A stretch of DNA of 64,000 nucleotides from a candidate division CSSED10-310 bacterium (GTDB lineage: Bacteria > CSSED10-310 > JAFGJC01). Under the pieces are notes generated by a model. That model did not search any database. It was not told where the DNA came from and saw nothing but the letters and a program-made list of their open reading frames with translations. Location of the stretch: positions 62,001 through 126,000 of the forward strand of contig JAFGLW010000016.1 of NCBI GenBank assembly GCA_016927905.1. Reading direction: 5' to 3'. Below are positions 55,876 through 64,000 of this stretch, in pieces. The translations under genes were made by a program, and so were the position numbers. The stretch's first letter is position 1. Each line of letters starts with the position of its first letter.

Positions 55876-57281
55876 ATTCGCCGCCACCGGACACCTTCCG
55901 ATGTGTCCTCCAGAATGATCCCATCAGACCGCAGATCATCCCTGATTTGATCCGCCATCTTGAAATCCCGGTTTCGCCTGGCTTCCTGGCGCTTTTCGAT
56001 AAGTTTTTCAATTTCACCCGGCAGTATTTCATCCGAAAAATCCAGCACATCGATGATCCGGTTGACTTCTTTCAAAAGAACCAGGACGGCTTCGGCATCC
56101 GCAGCCCCAAGATCCTGCGATTCCACTAATGGATTGATTTCGCGCACCATCTCGAAAATACCGCCCATCGCTTTGGAAGTGTTCAGGTCATCCTGCATTC
56201 CCTGGTAAAATGTTTCCCGGGCCTTCTCGGTGATCCGACCGGCATGGGGGCCACTTTTGATCACGCCCGATTTATGGATATCCCGGATACGTCGAACCAG
56301 TCCTTCCAGCCGTTCCACCGCGGACCGGGAGGCTTCGATGGATTCTTCGGCGAAAACCAGGGGTTTGCGGTAGTGTGAGGACAGAAGAAAATAACGGATC
56401 GCTCTGGGATTGATACCGGATTCAGCCAGCTCATGTATGGTGACGATGTTGCCCAACGACTTGGACATTTTCTGGGCCTTCATGTTCAGAAAAGCACAAT
56501 GAAGCCAGTACCGGACAAATTCACCCCCGTACGCCGCGCGGCTCTGAGCGATTTCGTTTTCATGGTGGGGAAAAATCAGATCTTCGGCACCGGTATGAAT
56601 ATCGAACGTGTCGCCCAGATATTTATGACTCATCGCCGAGCATTCCAGGTGCCAACCAGGTCGGCCTTTACCGATCCGGGTATCCCATGACGGCTCGCCT
56701 TCCCGGTGACCCTTCCAAAGCACGAAATCCCGCAGGCTTTCCTTGTCGTATTCGTCGGAATCGACCCGTGCACCTGATTTGATGCCGCTCAGATCGATAC
56801 GGGACAATTTCCCATAATCCCGGTAGCCCGCAATCCGGAAATATATCGAACCCTCAGCCCGGTATGTCAGACCCTTGTCCTGCAGACGAACAACCAGATC
56901 CACCATTTCTTCGATGTGTTCGGTGGCACGGGGAAAATATTCCGCTGGTTCCAGCTTCAGAAACCTGCAATCTTCAAAAAACGCCTTCTCATATCGCCGT
57001 GTCAGTTCCGTCGTCGGAATACCTTCACCGGCGGCATCTCGGATGATCTTGTCGTCGATGTCGGTGATATTCATGACATGAACCATGCGGTAGCCGAATG
57101 ATTGGAGTGTCCGTCTGAGAATATCGACAAAAACGAAATTCCGGAAATTGCCGATATGCGCATAATCATATACGGTCGGTCCACAGGAATAGACCTTGGC
57201 AGTCCCCGGTATCAGGGGTTCGAACAGACGCTTGGATCCCGTCATGGTATCATAAAACGTAATCGGTTTCGGCATTTCCAT
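55872..57281 (-). CDS. cysS: Cysteinyl-tRNA synthetase
   Basis: A 469-residue class I synthetase. The HIGH motif appears as AHIGN, KMSKS as KMSKSLGN, and the zinc-ligand motif starts YSCGPTVYDY. EPSWDTRIGKGRPGWHLECSAM and DLIFPHHENEIAQS complete the cysteine pocket. Three ATGs lie in succession; 57281 has AAGG at a good 8-base spacing, compared with 2 bases for 57287. It heads the cysS-nfeD-slipin-SPOR-phoH-7TM-HD-ybeY-CNNM-era run. Confidence 0.96.
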   Translation of the reverse strand: MEMPKPITFYDTMTGSKRLFEPLIPGTAKVYSCGPTVYDYAHIGNFRNFVFVDILRRTLQSFGYRMVHVMNITDIDDKIIRDAAGEGIPTTELTRRYEKAFFEDCRFLKLEPAEYFPRATEHIEEMVDLVVRLQDKGLTYRAEGSIYFRIAGYRDYGKLSRIDLSGIKSGARVDSDEYDKESLRDFVLWKGHREGEPSWDTRIGKGRPGWHLECSAMSHKYLGDTFDIHTGAEDLIFPHHENEIAQSRAAYGGEFVRYWLHCAFLNMKAQKMSKSLGNIVTIHELAESGINPRAIRYFLLSSHYRKPLVFAEESIEASRSAVERLEGLVRRIRDIHKSGVIKSGPHAGRITEKARETFYQGMQDDLNTSKAMGGIFEMVREINPLVESQDLGAADAEAVLVLLKEVNRIIDVLDFSDEILPGEIEKLIEKRQEARRNRDFKMADQIRDDLRSDGIILEDTSEGVRWRRI

Positions 57282-57316
57282 CTTCATCCCCTTCCCGGGT
57301 CGGTCTACCCATATAT

Positions 57317-57346
57317 ATCATATTTTATTCCATTTGTTCCTTTAAA
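57317..57346 (-). promoter_or_regulatory. Possible promoter for the cysS operon
   Basis: On the minus strand TTTAAA (57346-57341), an 18-base spacer and TATGAT (57322-57317) lie in an AT-rich patch just upstream of cysS. The -35 match is only moderate. Confidence 0.4.
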
Positions 57347-57374
57347 ATCCACTTTTCCGGATTTATCTTCCAGT

Positions 57375-57403
57375 TTAACATTCTCCCCATGCCATGTTAT
57401 AAT
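57375..57403 (+). promoter_or_regulatory. Strong sigma-70 promoter for the thiM operon
   Basis: TTAACA (57375-57380, five of six matches), a 17-base spacer and a perfect TATAAT (57398-57403) face the thi genes. The leader is about 145 bases long. No thiamine-pyrophosphate riboswitch consensus is visible in it, and nothing else in the leader is recognisable. Confidence 0.72.
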
Positions 57404-57553
57404 GAAATCAGAAGGTGAATGAACAGCCGGTCGGAGAAGGGATTGCCTTCCTTAAATTCAAAGGTCAATCCGGGTATAGCCAATCCAATGAACAAAAGGT
57501 GGTTCAGGTCGTCGATGCGGCGGCGCAATCATCATCGATCGAGGTGAGGTGGC

Positions 57554-58363
57554 ATGGAAAACTGGGGAGAACGAACCGTCAACACTCTGAATGCAATACG
57601 TCAGAAAAAACCCTTAATTCATAACATAACCAATTTTGTCGTCATGAACTCCACAGCGAATGTGATTCTGGCTGTGGGAGCATCTCCGGTAATGGCGCAT
57701 GCCCGTGAAGAGGTGGAGGAAATGGCCGGATATGCCGGAGCTGTCGTCTTGAATATCGGCACACTCGAACCAGAATGGATCGACTCCATGGTGCTGGCCG
57801 GTAAAGCGGCCAATCGATTGAATATACCTGTCATTTTCGATCCGGTCGGTGTGGGCGCTACGATCTATCGTTCCCGAGCGGCATCCCGAATTCTTGAGGA
57901 GGTTAAATGTGACGTGATACGCGGAAATGCATCCGAAATTCTTTCGCTGGCCGGAATGAAAGCTAAAATCCGCGGGGTCGATTCCCTGATGGAGGTGGAT
58001 GGCCTGACATCAGACATTCTGACCATTGCCCGGCAGCTGAAGACGGTCATTGCCGTTACCGGCGTTGAAGATCTTGTTTGCGATGGCCGGACATGCCTTG
58101 AAATCAGCGGTGGTGACGAGATGTTCCGCAGGGTCACCGGAACCGGTTGCGCCGCATCGGCGGTGTGTGCCTGTTTTGTGGCTGTTGATCCCGATCATCT
58201 GAATGCATCCGTCCAGGCTCTGGCCTATTATGGAGTCGCGGGAAAAGAGGCCGCCCAGCGGGTCAGGGGTCCCGGAAGTTTCCAGGTCGCTCTGCTGGAT
58301 GCCCTTGCCCTGGTGGACTCCCAGACACTCAAATCCTCGATCAAGGTACGGAAATTGATATGA
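57554..58363 (+). CDS. thiM: Hydroxyethylthiazole kinase
   Basis: A 269-residue kinase that phosphorylates 4-methyl-5-(2-hydroxyethyl)thiazole for thiamine salvage. Family marks: KPLIHNITNFVVMNSTANVILAVGASPVMAHAREE, PVIFDPVGVGAT, DVIRGNASEI and the catalytic-loop VTGTGCAASAVCACF. A GAGGTGAGG tract precedes the ATG. A short GTG-started frame at 57415-57624 overlaps its beginning but is not supported. It is first in thiM-thiE-thiL. Confidence 0.96.
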   Translation: MENWGERTVNTLNAIRQKKPLIHNITNFVVMNSTANVILAVGASPVMAHAREEVEEMAGYAGAVVLNIGTLEPEWIDSMVLAGKAANRLNIPVIFDPVGVGATIYRSRAASRILEEVKCDVIRGNASEILSLAGMKAKIRGVDSLMEVDGLTSDILTIARQLKTVIAVTGVEDLVCDGRTCLEISGGDEMFRRVTGTGCAASAVCACFVAVDPDHLNASVQALAYYGVAGKEAAQRVRGPGSFQVALLDALALVDSQTLKSSIKVRKLI

Positions 58364-59016
58364 GGCCCGATAAAAATTCCATCGATTATTCGATCTATGT
58401 CATCACCGACCCGTTCCGATCTCGGGGAAGATCATCCGAACGGATCATTCAGATGGCAGTGGCAGGTGGAGCAACCATTGTGCAATACCGGGACAAGCGG
58501 GGATTATCCACGAGAAGCATGATCGAAGAAGCAGCCGCCATCTTGAATATCACCAGAACAGCAGGGCTCCCGCTGATAATCAATGACCGGCTGGATATCG
58601 CCCTGGCCATGGACGCGGAAGGAATCCATCTGGGCCAGGAAGATCTGCCCATTCCCACAGCCCGGAAATACCTGAACGATGAAAAGATAATCGGAGTTTC
58701 CGTTCGGAGTGTCGAGGAGGCTTTGCAGGCGATCTCGGAAGGCGCTGATTACCTGGCGGTATCGGGTGTCTTCCCCTCCACAACCAAACTCGACGTGGGG
58801 AAACCGCTCGGAGTAGAACGGATCAAACAGATATGTTCGGTATCCACTATTCCGGTTGTCGGCATCGGCGGCATCAGCGTTGCGAATGCCGGAACGGTCA
58901 TTCAGAGTGGAGGCAGTGGTGTGGCGGTCATTTCAAGTGTGACTTCCGCCGTGGATCCGGCTGCGGCGGTCCGTTCCCTTAAACTGGCCATTCGATCGGC
59001 ACGTGTGACCCGGTGA
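58360..59016 (+). CDS. thiE: Thiamine-phosphate synthase
   Basis: A 218-residue TIM-barrel enzyme joining HMP-pyrophosphate and thiazole phosphate. Visible motifs: YVITDPFRSRG, TIVQYRDKRG with the arginine-lysine pair, INDRLDIALAMDAEGIHLGQEDLP, GVSVRSVEEALQAISEGADYLAVSGVFPSTTK and VVGIGGISVANAG. Its ATG overlaps the thiM stop by 4 bases and its stop overlaps thiL by 4 bases (GTGA). Confidence 0.96.
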   Translation: MRPDKNSIDYSIYVITDPFRSRGRSSERIIQMAVAGGATIVQYRDKRGLSTRSMIEEAAAILNITRTAGLPLIINDRLDIALAMDAEGIHLGQEDLPIPTARKYLNDEKIIGVSVRSVEEALQAISEGADYLAVSGVFPSTTKLDVGKPLGVERIKQICSVSTIPVVGIGGISVANAGTVIQSGGSGVAVISSVTSAVDPAAAVRSLKLAIRSARVTR

Positions 59017-60017
59017 AATTATCGGAGTTAGGCGAATTCGAACTGATCCGGCGGATCACCGCCAATTTCCCAAAGCCGCCGGAAGATGTCTTGGAAGGCA
59101 TCGGCGATGATTGTGCTGTAATCCGTCTCCCGGACGATTCCGTCCTTCTGGTCACAACCGATCTTTTGATCGACCGGAAACATTTCATCAGCGCTTTGAT
59201 CTCCCCCCGACAGCTCGGGCGGAAATCCATGATCGTCAATCTGAGTGATATCGCGGCCATGGGAGGATTTGCGCATAGTTTTTTTGTAAGTATCGCAATC
59301 CCGCCCGGTTTTGATGTGGAATATATCGATGAAATTTACAGCGGATTCCGCGAACTTGCCGTTACTGCCGGCATTGTGTTGCTGGGCGGCGACACAACCG
59401 GATCTGAAACTGATCTGACCATCAGCATCACCCTTCTGGGCCGGGCGGAAAAGGGAAAATTTTTACTTCGAAAGGGAGCTCAGGTGGGGGATTGCGTTCA
59501 GGTATCCGGACCGCTGGGAGGATCCGCAGCCGGCTTGTATATGCTCCGGACCGGCATCCCCCGAGATATCGCTCCGGCACTCCTCAGCACTCATGAAGAA
59601 CCACCGCTTCGCCTTGCGACCGGTCAGATGCTTGCCGGCATCTCCGGAATTACGGCCATGATCGACATATCCGACGGTCTGCTCCAGGACCTGGGACACA
59701 TCTGCCGGGCCGGCGGAGTCGGCGCATCCATCGATATTTCCAGGATCCCGTTACCCGTGGATTTGCCGGAATTCTGCCGGTCCCTTGACCTGGATCCGAC
59801 GGACTGGATGCTTTCGGGCGGTGAAGATTACGAACTCTGCTGGACCGTCCACCCCGATCATGAACAGGAAGCTCTCCGTGCAGCATTCGACAGCGGTGCA
59901 CACCAGGCGGCAACCATCGGCCAAATCACGGCCGAACAGACGATTACCGCCCACATCAAAGAGCGGCGGATTCAAACCGACCGAATCGGGTACGATCATT
60001 TCCCCCGTTCGTCCTGA
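59013..60017 (+). CDS. thiL: Thiamine-monophosphate kinase
   Basis: A 334-residue PurM-fold kinase making thiamine pyrophosphate. Marks: IGDDCAVIRLPDDSVLLVTTDLLIDRKHF, SPRQLGRKSMIVNLSDIAAMGG, LLGGDTTGSETDLTISITLLG, AMIDISDGLLQDLGHICR and LSGGEDYELCWTV. The start is GTG 59013, overlapping the thiE stop. It ends the three-gene operon that salvages thiazole and carries it to the cofactor; the pyrimidine genes (thiC, thiD) are not here. Confidence 0.95.
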   Translation: MKLSELGEFELIRRITANFPKPPEDVLEGIGDDCAVIRLPDDSVLLVTTDLLIDRKHFISALISPRQLGRKSMIVNLSDIAAMGGFAHSFFVSIAIPPGFDVEYIDEIYSGFRELAVTAGIVLLGGDTTGSETDLTISITLLGRAEKGKFLLRKGAQVGDCVQVSGPLGGSAAGLYMLRTGIPRDIAPALLSTHEEPPLRLATGQMLAGISGITAMIDISDGLLQDLGHICRAGGVGASIDISRIPLPVDLPEFCRSLDLDPTDWMLSGGEDYELCWTVHPDHEQEALRAAFDSGAHQAATIGQITAEQTITAHIKERRIQTDRIGYDHFPRSS

Positions 60018-60118
60018 TTTTGATTTCGAAATGAAATCAAATACCGGTTGCATTTCCTATTGAATTTCGGGATAATTTCTTTCCGCGTGACCGCGATTGA
60101 ACAACAAGGAGGTAACCG

Positions 60119-60757
60119 ATGAAAAAAATCCTTTCAACACTCATGATCGCATTGATGTTTGGATCTATAGCGTTCGCAGGAGATAAACCCCAGGAAAAAC
60201 CGGCCGTTGCCCCAGGTGAAGGCGACCAGGTCACAATCCAGTTTGGTTCTGCAGAACGCTCCAAAAATATTTTTACCCTCCAGGAACTCATGGCGAACCC
60301 TGATCAGTTTGTTGGAAAAGATCTCACAACAAAAGGTACCGTCGTGGAAGGATGCCATCACTCGGGCATGTGGATCCGCATCAGCCACGAAGGCGTGACT
60401 CTCGACGTCTATTCAGGAAGCGACTGGAAATTTCCAACCGAACACAAAGGCATGATCGCTTCCGTTTCGGGAACTCTGAAGTCCAAAATACTCACCGGAG
60501 ATGAATTGAAAGCTCACATCGACCACCTGAACAGGGAACACGACGGAAAAATGAAGGTCTCGGATTACCCGGAGGGACTGAAATACTATACGCTGACAGC
60601 CACCGGAGCTACTCTGAAGGGAACAAAAAAAGAAACTATCGATCAGGCTTCAGAAGATCAGGTGATCCGACCGGGGCAGATGACAGATCCCTCCAGAGCC
60701 AGACCGGCACCTCCCGGGAAATCGGTTCCGAAATCCGGAAAACTGCAAATCAAATAA
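60119..60757 (+). CDS. Secreted OB-fold-like protein (DUF4920-like)
   Basis: A 212-residue protein with a clean Sec signal peptide (cut near IAFAGD). The core (about 50-150) reads LMANPDQFVGKDLTTKGTVVEGCHHSGMWIRISHEGVTLDVYS, which looks like an OB-fold of the kind found in small periplasmic metal- or nucleic-acid-like-fold proteins. A single CHHSGMW stretch could bind a metal such as copper or heme; this is inference. A basic proline-rich tail ends it. AAGGAGG lies 7 bases before the ATG. Its 3' end is 22 bases from the convergent channel gene. Confidence 0.65.
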   Translation: MKKILSTLMIALMFGSIAFAGDKPQEKPAVAPGEGDQVTIQFGSAERSKNIFTLQELMANPDQFVGKDLTTKGTVVEGCHHSGMWIRISHEGVTLDVYSGSDWKFPTEHKGMIASVSGTLKSKILTGDELKAHIDHLNREHDGKMKVSDYPEGLKYYTLTATGATLKGTKKETIDQASEDQVIRPGQMTDPSRARPAPPGKSVPKSGKLQIK

Positions 60758-60779
60758 GCGGATCATTCCGGAATTCACA

Positions 60780-61928
60780 TCAGACGGTTTGCGAATTGCC
60801 GGGTTGTTTCATCCCGAAATCTACACTTCGCCCGGCAACACTCAGAGAATCCCCGAAATACAAAGTCTGGCTTGGGAAGGCGAATTCCAGGTTCATTTCT
60901 TCCACAAGCTGCATGAACTTCAAGTTGATGCGCTGACGAACTTCCAGATATTCCTTCCAGACCGTTGTTTTGGTGAAATAATAGACGAAGATTTCCAGCG
61001 CAGATGCACCGAAACCGGTAAAATACACCAGGAAATATTCCTGGTTTACGCCCGGATCCGATTTCAATATCCCCTCCATACGATCCCGCAGAACAGCCAT
61101 CTTGTCGGGAGGTGTGCTGTATGTTACGCCGATGGTCATCTTCACCCTGCGTTTGGGCATGGCGGACCAGTTCTCGATTATTTCGGATGTCAGCAGTTTA
61201 TTGGGCACTATTTTCAGTGATTTCGACCAGGTTCGAACTTTCGTCGATCGAAATCCGATTGATTCCACATCCCCATCCACATCCTTGAACTGGACCCAAT
61301 CGCCGATTTTGAAGGGTTTGTCTGTAATCATGACCAGGGTCCCGAACAGATTGGACAGCGTATCCTGCGCGGCAAGGGCGATCGCCAGACCGCCGATGCC
61401 TAACCCGGCCAGCAGACTGCCCACGGAATACCCGAGATTCTGGATAATTAACAGAATTCCCAGTACCAGAACCGTGAACCTCAGCGCTTGGGTGACCAGA
61501 GGTGAAAATTGCTCGGCCATCTCTGGATCCGTCTGGGATATGATCTGCTTCAGGAAAATCGCCAGCAGGTTGCTGAGCCGATAAATGGCCCATACGACTA
61601 CCAGGGAAATCGAAATACGGAAGGCATTACCCAGAAAAGCCGGAATGTTGTATGGTTCCAGAGGCAACTCCAGCAGAATCAGCGCCCAGTAGATACCCGT
61701 AATGTAAATCAGCGCACTGACGGGTGCAGAGAGGGCATTCAGGAGAAGATCATCGTATTGTGATTTGGTTTTCCGGGCAATCCGCTTGCAAAGGTTGACG
61801 ACATATCGTTCAAACACTTTCCGGACCACAAGTGCCAGCAGAATGACCAAAAACGCCAGTCCGATTTTATAAAGATGGATCCCCGCAAAACTAACGGATA
61901 AAAAGCCGGTTAATCCTTCCAGTTTCAT
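60780..61928 (-). CDS. Mechanosensitive ion channel of the MscS family
   Basis: A 382-residue protein. About four N-terminal hydrophobic segments precede the pore helix with LLAGLGIGGLAIALAAQDTLSNLFGTLVMI, then the beta domain (FKIGDWVQFKDVDGDVESIGFRSTKVRT) and the C-terminal alpha/beta domain. It protects against osmotic downshock. ATG 61928 has GGAGG 4 bases upstream; the longer TTG version would add five residues. It stands alone on its strand. Confidence 0.93.
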   Translation of the reverse strand: MKLEGLTGFLSVSFAGIHLYKIGLAFLVILLALVVRKVFERYVVNLCKRIARKTKSQYDDLLLNALSAPVSALIYITGIYWALILLELPLEPYNIPAFLGNAFRISISLVVVWAIYRLSNLLAIFLKQIISQTDPEMAEQFSPLVTQALRFTVLVLGILLIIQNLGYSVGSLLAGLGIGGLAIALAAQDTLSNLFGTLVMITDKPFKIGDWVQFKDVDGDVESIGFRSTKVRTWSKSLKIVPNKLLTSEIIENWSAMPKRRVKMTIGVTYSTPPDKMAVLRDRMEGILKSDPGVNQEYFLVYFTGFGASALEIFVYYFTKTTVWKEYLEVRQRINLKFMQLVEEMNLEFAFPSQTLYFGDSLSVAGRSVDFGMKQPGNSQTV

Positions 61929-62013
61929 CTCACCTCCCAACAAAAACAGATATCATGTTTTAAAGCAGGAAGACTCGATTCTTCAATGATCTGAAGAGTT
62001 TCCCCGCTCAGGA

Positions 62014-63021
62014 TCAGTTGTAATCCTCGGCTATTTTTCTGATCATCCGGATACAGGCCATAAAATCGTGTTTGGATATGACCGAATGTGGGCAGTGCAT
62101 GTACCGGGCCGGTATGGTAATGGGATATCCCGCGACACCGAACCCCAGTGCCAGCCTTCCCAATTCACCGGATCCTTCCCGAACTGCCATATGCTGACTC
62201 GGAATCCGCCATTTGCGCGCCAGCATCTCCATAAACCGGCAGATTTCCGAATCCGGCTCATAGGATGCATCCATATTAACCAGTACGATCCCTTTCCCCA
62301 CTTCGGCCAGCGGGTTGGGATCGCCTGGCGTCGGACCTCCGGGACAGCATTCAACATTTACGATCAAATCGGGCAGAAGATTGATTTCCAGCATGTTCCG
62401 GTATAATTCCGTGACCGGCCAGTTCCCGGTCTCCTCCCGGGCTGTGAACACTCCGATAATCCGGTTCCGGCTTTCTCGTGGCCAGGTTTTCATGACTGAA
62501 ACAATCGCTGCGCAACCGGCTCGATCATCCAGGCTTTTACCCATCAGCTGGGTGGGACTCTCCTGCATTTCGACATCCGCATAAGCGCCATTCGAATGGT
62601 AGGGTACCATTTTCATGGCTTCTGCGTCGTTTTTGGCACCGACATCCGCGAAAAACGCCGTCTGATTCCGTTCCCGCCTGACCACTAAAACGCCTCTGAC
62701 ATGAGTGGGATAAAAACGGATCATGTGATTGGCCACATCCTTCGGTATTCCACCCATGGGCGTCAACTTGATAAATCCGTCCGGATCATAACGGTAGGGC
62801 CGGACACCCAGTTCATCGGTGTGAGCCTGAAAAACGATGGTCCGTTCTGGATCCTTCTGATCGCGGTAAACGAGCAGATTTTTGTGAGGGGTCCGGAGGC
62901 AATGATAATCCGGTTCCAATTCCTTCCGGATCAAACGGATAACTTCATCTTCCAATGTGGACGGCCCGAAAGCCTCCGACAGATTCTTCAGCAGCCCGAA
63001 TGCCGCCTTGTCACCGCTCAT
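62014..63021 (-). CDS. M42-family metallopeptidase (aminopeptidase/cellulase-M type)
   Basis: A 335-residue protein. Metal-site residues: His67 and Asp69 in QAHTDELG, Asp165 or Asp166 in GKSLDDRAG, the catalytic Glu pair in TAREETG (Glu196-Glu197), and a C-terminal His in MHCPHSVIS. The position usually held by Asp (family VDV) appears as Glu224 in VNVECC, an unusual substitution. Members are cytosolic dodecameric aminopeptidases with Co or Zn. The gene ends a two-gene unit with proline dehydrogenase, 6 bases after it, which suggests use of proline-containing peptides. Confidence 0.85.
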   Translation of the reverse strand: MSGDKAAFGLLKNLSEAFGPSTLEDEVIRLIRKELEPDYHCLRTPHKNLLVYRDQKDPERTIVFQAHTDELGVRPYRYDPDGFIKLTPMGGIPKDVANHMIRFYPTHVRGVLVVRRERNQTAFFADVGAKNDAEAMKMVPYHSNGAYADVEMQESPTQLMGKSLDDRAGCAAIVSVMKTWPRESRNRIIGVFTAREETGNWPVTELYRNMLEINLLPDLIVNVECCPGGPTPGDPNPLAEVGKGIVLVNMDASYEPDSEICRFMEMLARKWRIPSQHMAVREGSGELGRLALGFGVAGYPITIPARYMHCPHSVISKHDFMACIRMIRKIAEDYN

Positions 63022-63027
63022 CGCATG

Positions 63028-63930
63028 TTACCGCGGGGTGACGATGTTTTTTATCACATAGTACGCCATCACCGGATTCTCACGGAACCGCCTGAAAGAA
63101 TATGCCCGCCAGGCAACACCGAACGGAACATAAATCCGAACCGTGTGACCGGCTTCACGTAAACTGCTCCACATGCTCTGACCGACGCCATAAAGCATCT
63201 GGAATTCGTACTTTTCCGATGACAATCCCCGTTTTTTGATTTCTCTGATAGATTCCGTGATCACCCATTTGTCGTGCGTCGCTATGGCAGGATATCCATC
63301 CCGATCCCAAACCATCCGGATCAATTCCATGAAGTTAGACCGGATCTGCTGTTTATTCTTATACGCGATCTGCTCCGGCTCCTTGTAAATTCCTTTGCAG
63401 ATGCGGATATCAATCGGACCGCTTTCAGACAACTTCCTGATATCGTCGCAGGAACGTTTCAAATATGCCTGGATTGCGGCACCGGTCCGGGGGAATCCGG
63501 TCCGGAGACGGTTGTAGATTTCATAGGTGTTGTCGGTCGTAGATGAATCCTCGATATCCAGCCGGAGAAGAAATCCTTTGTCGTTGGCGGCGCGGGCGAG
63601 TTTTTCGATTCGCTGTCCGGCCTTGACTTTATCCAGGTTTAACCCCATCTGAGTCGGTTTGATGGAGATGTTGGCGGAAATCCCTGTTTTGGAGATTTCC
63701 TCTATCAGATTCAGATACTGAGTAACAGCTTCATCGGCATCCGCTTCCTTGAATGTATCCTCACCCAGAACATCCATTGTCGAAAGTATTTTCCGGTTGT
63801 CCAGTTGTTTTAAAACCTGGATCCCGTCGGATATCTGCGATCCGGCGATATATCTTCGCGCGAACCGCCAGATAATCGCTTCCGGAAATTTCTCAAGGAT
63901 CGATACCAGCGCGTTTGTCAATGCTCCCAT
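63028..63930 (-). CDS. Proline dehydrogenase
   Basis: A 300-residue FAD-dependent TIM-barrel enzyme, the monofunctional form of PutA's first domain. Visible motifs: ISANISIKPTQMGLNLD, LLRLDIEDSSTTDNTYEIY, IDIRICKGIYKEPEQIAY and YEFQMLYGVGQSMWSSL, with the RIYVPFGVAWRAYSFRRFRENP C-terminus that binds substrate. It oxidises proline to pyrroline-5-carboxylate. AAGGAG sits 10 bases before the ATG. The companion P5C dehydrogenase gene is not in the window. Confidence 0.92.
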   Translation of the reverse strand: MGALTNALVSILEKFPEAIIWRFARRYIAGSQISDGIQVLKQLDNRKILSTMDVLGEDTFKEADADEAVTQYLNLIEEISKTGISANISIKPTQMGLNLDKVKAGQRIEKLARAANDKGFLLRLDIEDSSTTDNTYEIYNRLRTGFPRTGAAIQAYLKRSCDDIRKLSESGPIDIRICKGIYKEPEQIAYKNKQQIRSNFMELIRMVWDRDGYPAIATHDKWVITESIREIKKRGLSSEKYEFQMLYGVGQSMWSSLREAGHTVRIYVPFGVAWRAYSFRRFRENPVMAYYVIKNIVTPR

Positions 63931-64000
63931 AGGTCATTTCTCCTTCCAATCCAAGGCAGCTTCATTCCGGATGAAAATTAAACGGAAGCATGCTATCATA

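Noticed and set aside
57404..57553. TPP riboswitch before thiM
   Set aside because: None of the conserved TPP aptamer blocks can be found in the leader.
57415..57624. Small leader ORF overlapping thiM
   Set aside because: It has a GTG start almost at the predicted transcript start, no recognisable protein features, and overlaps thiM out of frame.
1..64000. CRISPR arrays, insertion sequences, prophage or integron signals
   Set aside because: No repeat-spacer pattern, transposase, integrase or phage structural gene was seen anywhere in the window.

Overview
The window reads as a stretch of chromosome from a diderm (outer-membrane) bacterium. The evidence for an outer membrane is a small outer-membrane barrel protein, several lipobox lipoproteins and a lipid-A-type acyltransferase. 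The DNA is moderately GC-rich and densely packed; neighbouring genes often overlap by 4 bases or lie a few bases apart. The rho-rpmE-DUF1385-prfA-prmC-murA order and the phoH/7TM-HD/ybeY/CNNM/era order resemble Deltaproteobacteria-like (Desulfobacterota) and related candidate-phylum genomes. I cannot name the organism. I see no insertion sequence, prophage, CRISPR array or rRNA operon.

Layout. 1-1606: end of a TRAP transporter (small and large permease). 1640-4130 (-): a lipoprotein followed by a DinG-type helicase. 4255-6195: rpoD with a strong promoter and a structured leader. 6257-12178 (+): a tightly overlapping five-gene cassette of three radical SAM enzymes (two B12-binding type), a LpxL/HtrB-like acyltransferase and a membrane-anchored glycosyltransferase; probably lipid or glycolipid modification, product unknown. 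12317-17198 (+): an IHF/HU protein and the glycine cleavage genes gcvT-gcvH-gcvPA-gcvPB. 17172-26123: mixed envelope genes, including a secreted dockerin protein directly followed by a cohesin-like lipoprotein, a GT39-like membrane glycosyltransferase, a TPR/TolB-like lipoprotein and a UbiA-family prenyl-phosphate phosphoribosyltransferase. 26246-27603 (-): RNase P RNA, a zinc-ribbon coiled-coil protein and a CAT-anticodon tRNA. 27662-37720 (-): rho, rpmE, DUF1385, prfA, prmC, murA, mutS2 and dnaG in transcription order. 37928-46951 (-): FHA-GAF-HD-GYP protein, sugar epimerase with a zinc-ribbon insert, adenylate-forming ligase fused to a chorismate-mutase-like domain, DAHP synthase, DUF362 protein, queE and aspS. 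47019-57281 (-): cysS, nfeD, slipin, SPOR protein, phoH, 7TM-HD protein, ybeY, CNNM/CorC-type protein and era. 57554-60017 (+): thiM-thiE-thiL for thiamine salvage. 60119-63930: a periplasmic protein, a MscS channel, an M42 peptidase and proline dehydrogenase.

Most of the window is housekeeping. Four places stand out: the radical SAM/acyltransferase/glycosyltransferase cassette; the adjacent dockerin and cohesin pair outside any visible cellulosome; the ligase fused to a chorismate-mutase-like domain that has lost most catalytic residues yet sits beside a stand-alone DAHP synthase; and several RNA-level oddities (a possible anti-Shine-Dalgarno switch before rpoD, a terminator hairpin directly abutting the ribosome binding site of the zinc-ribbon gene, and a palindrome at the rho promoter).
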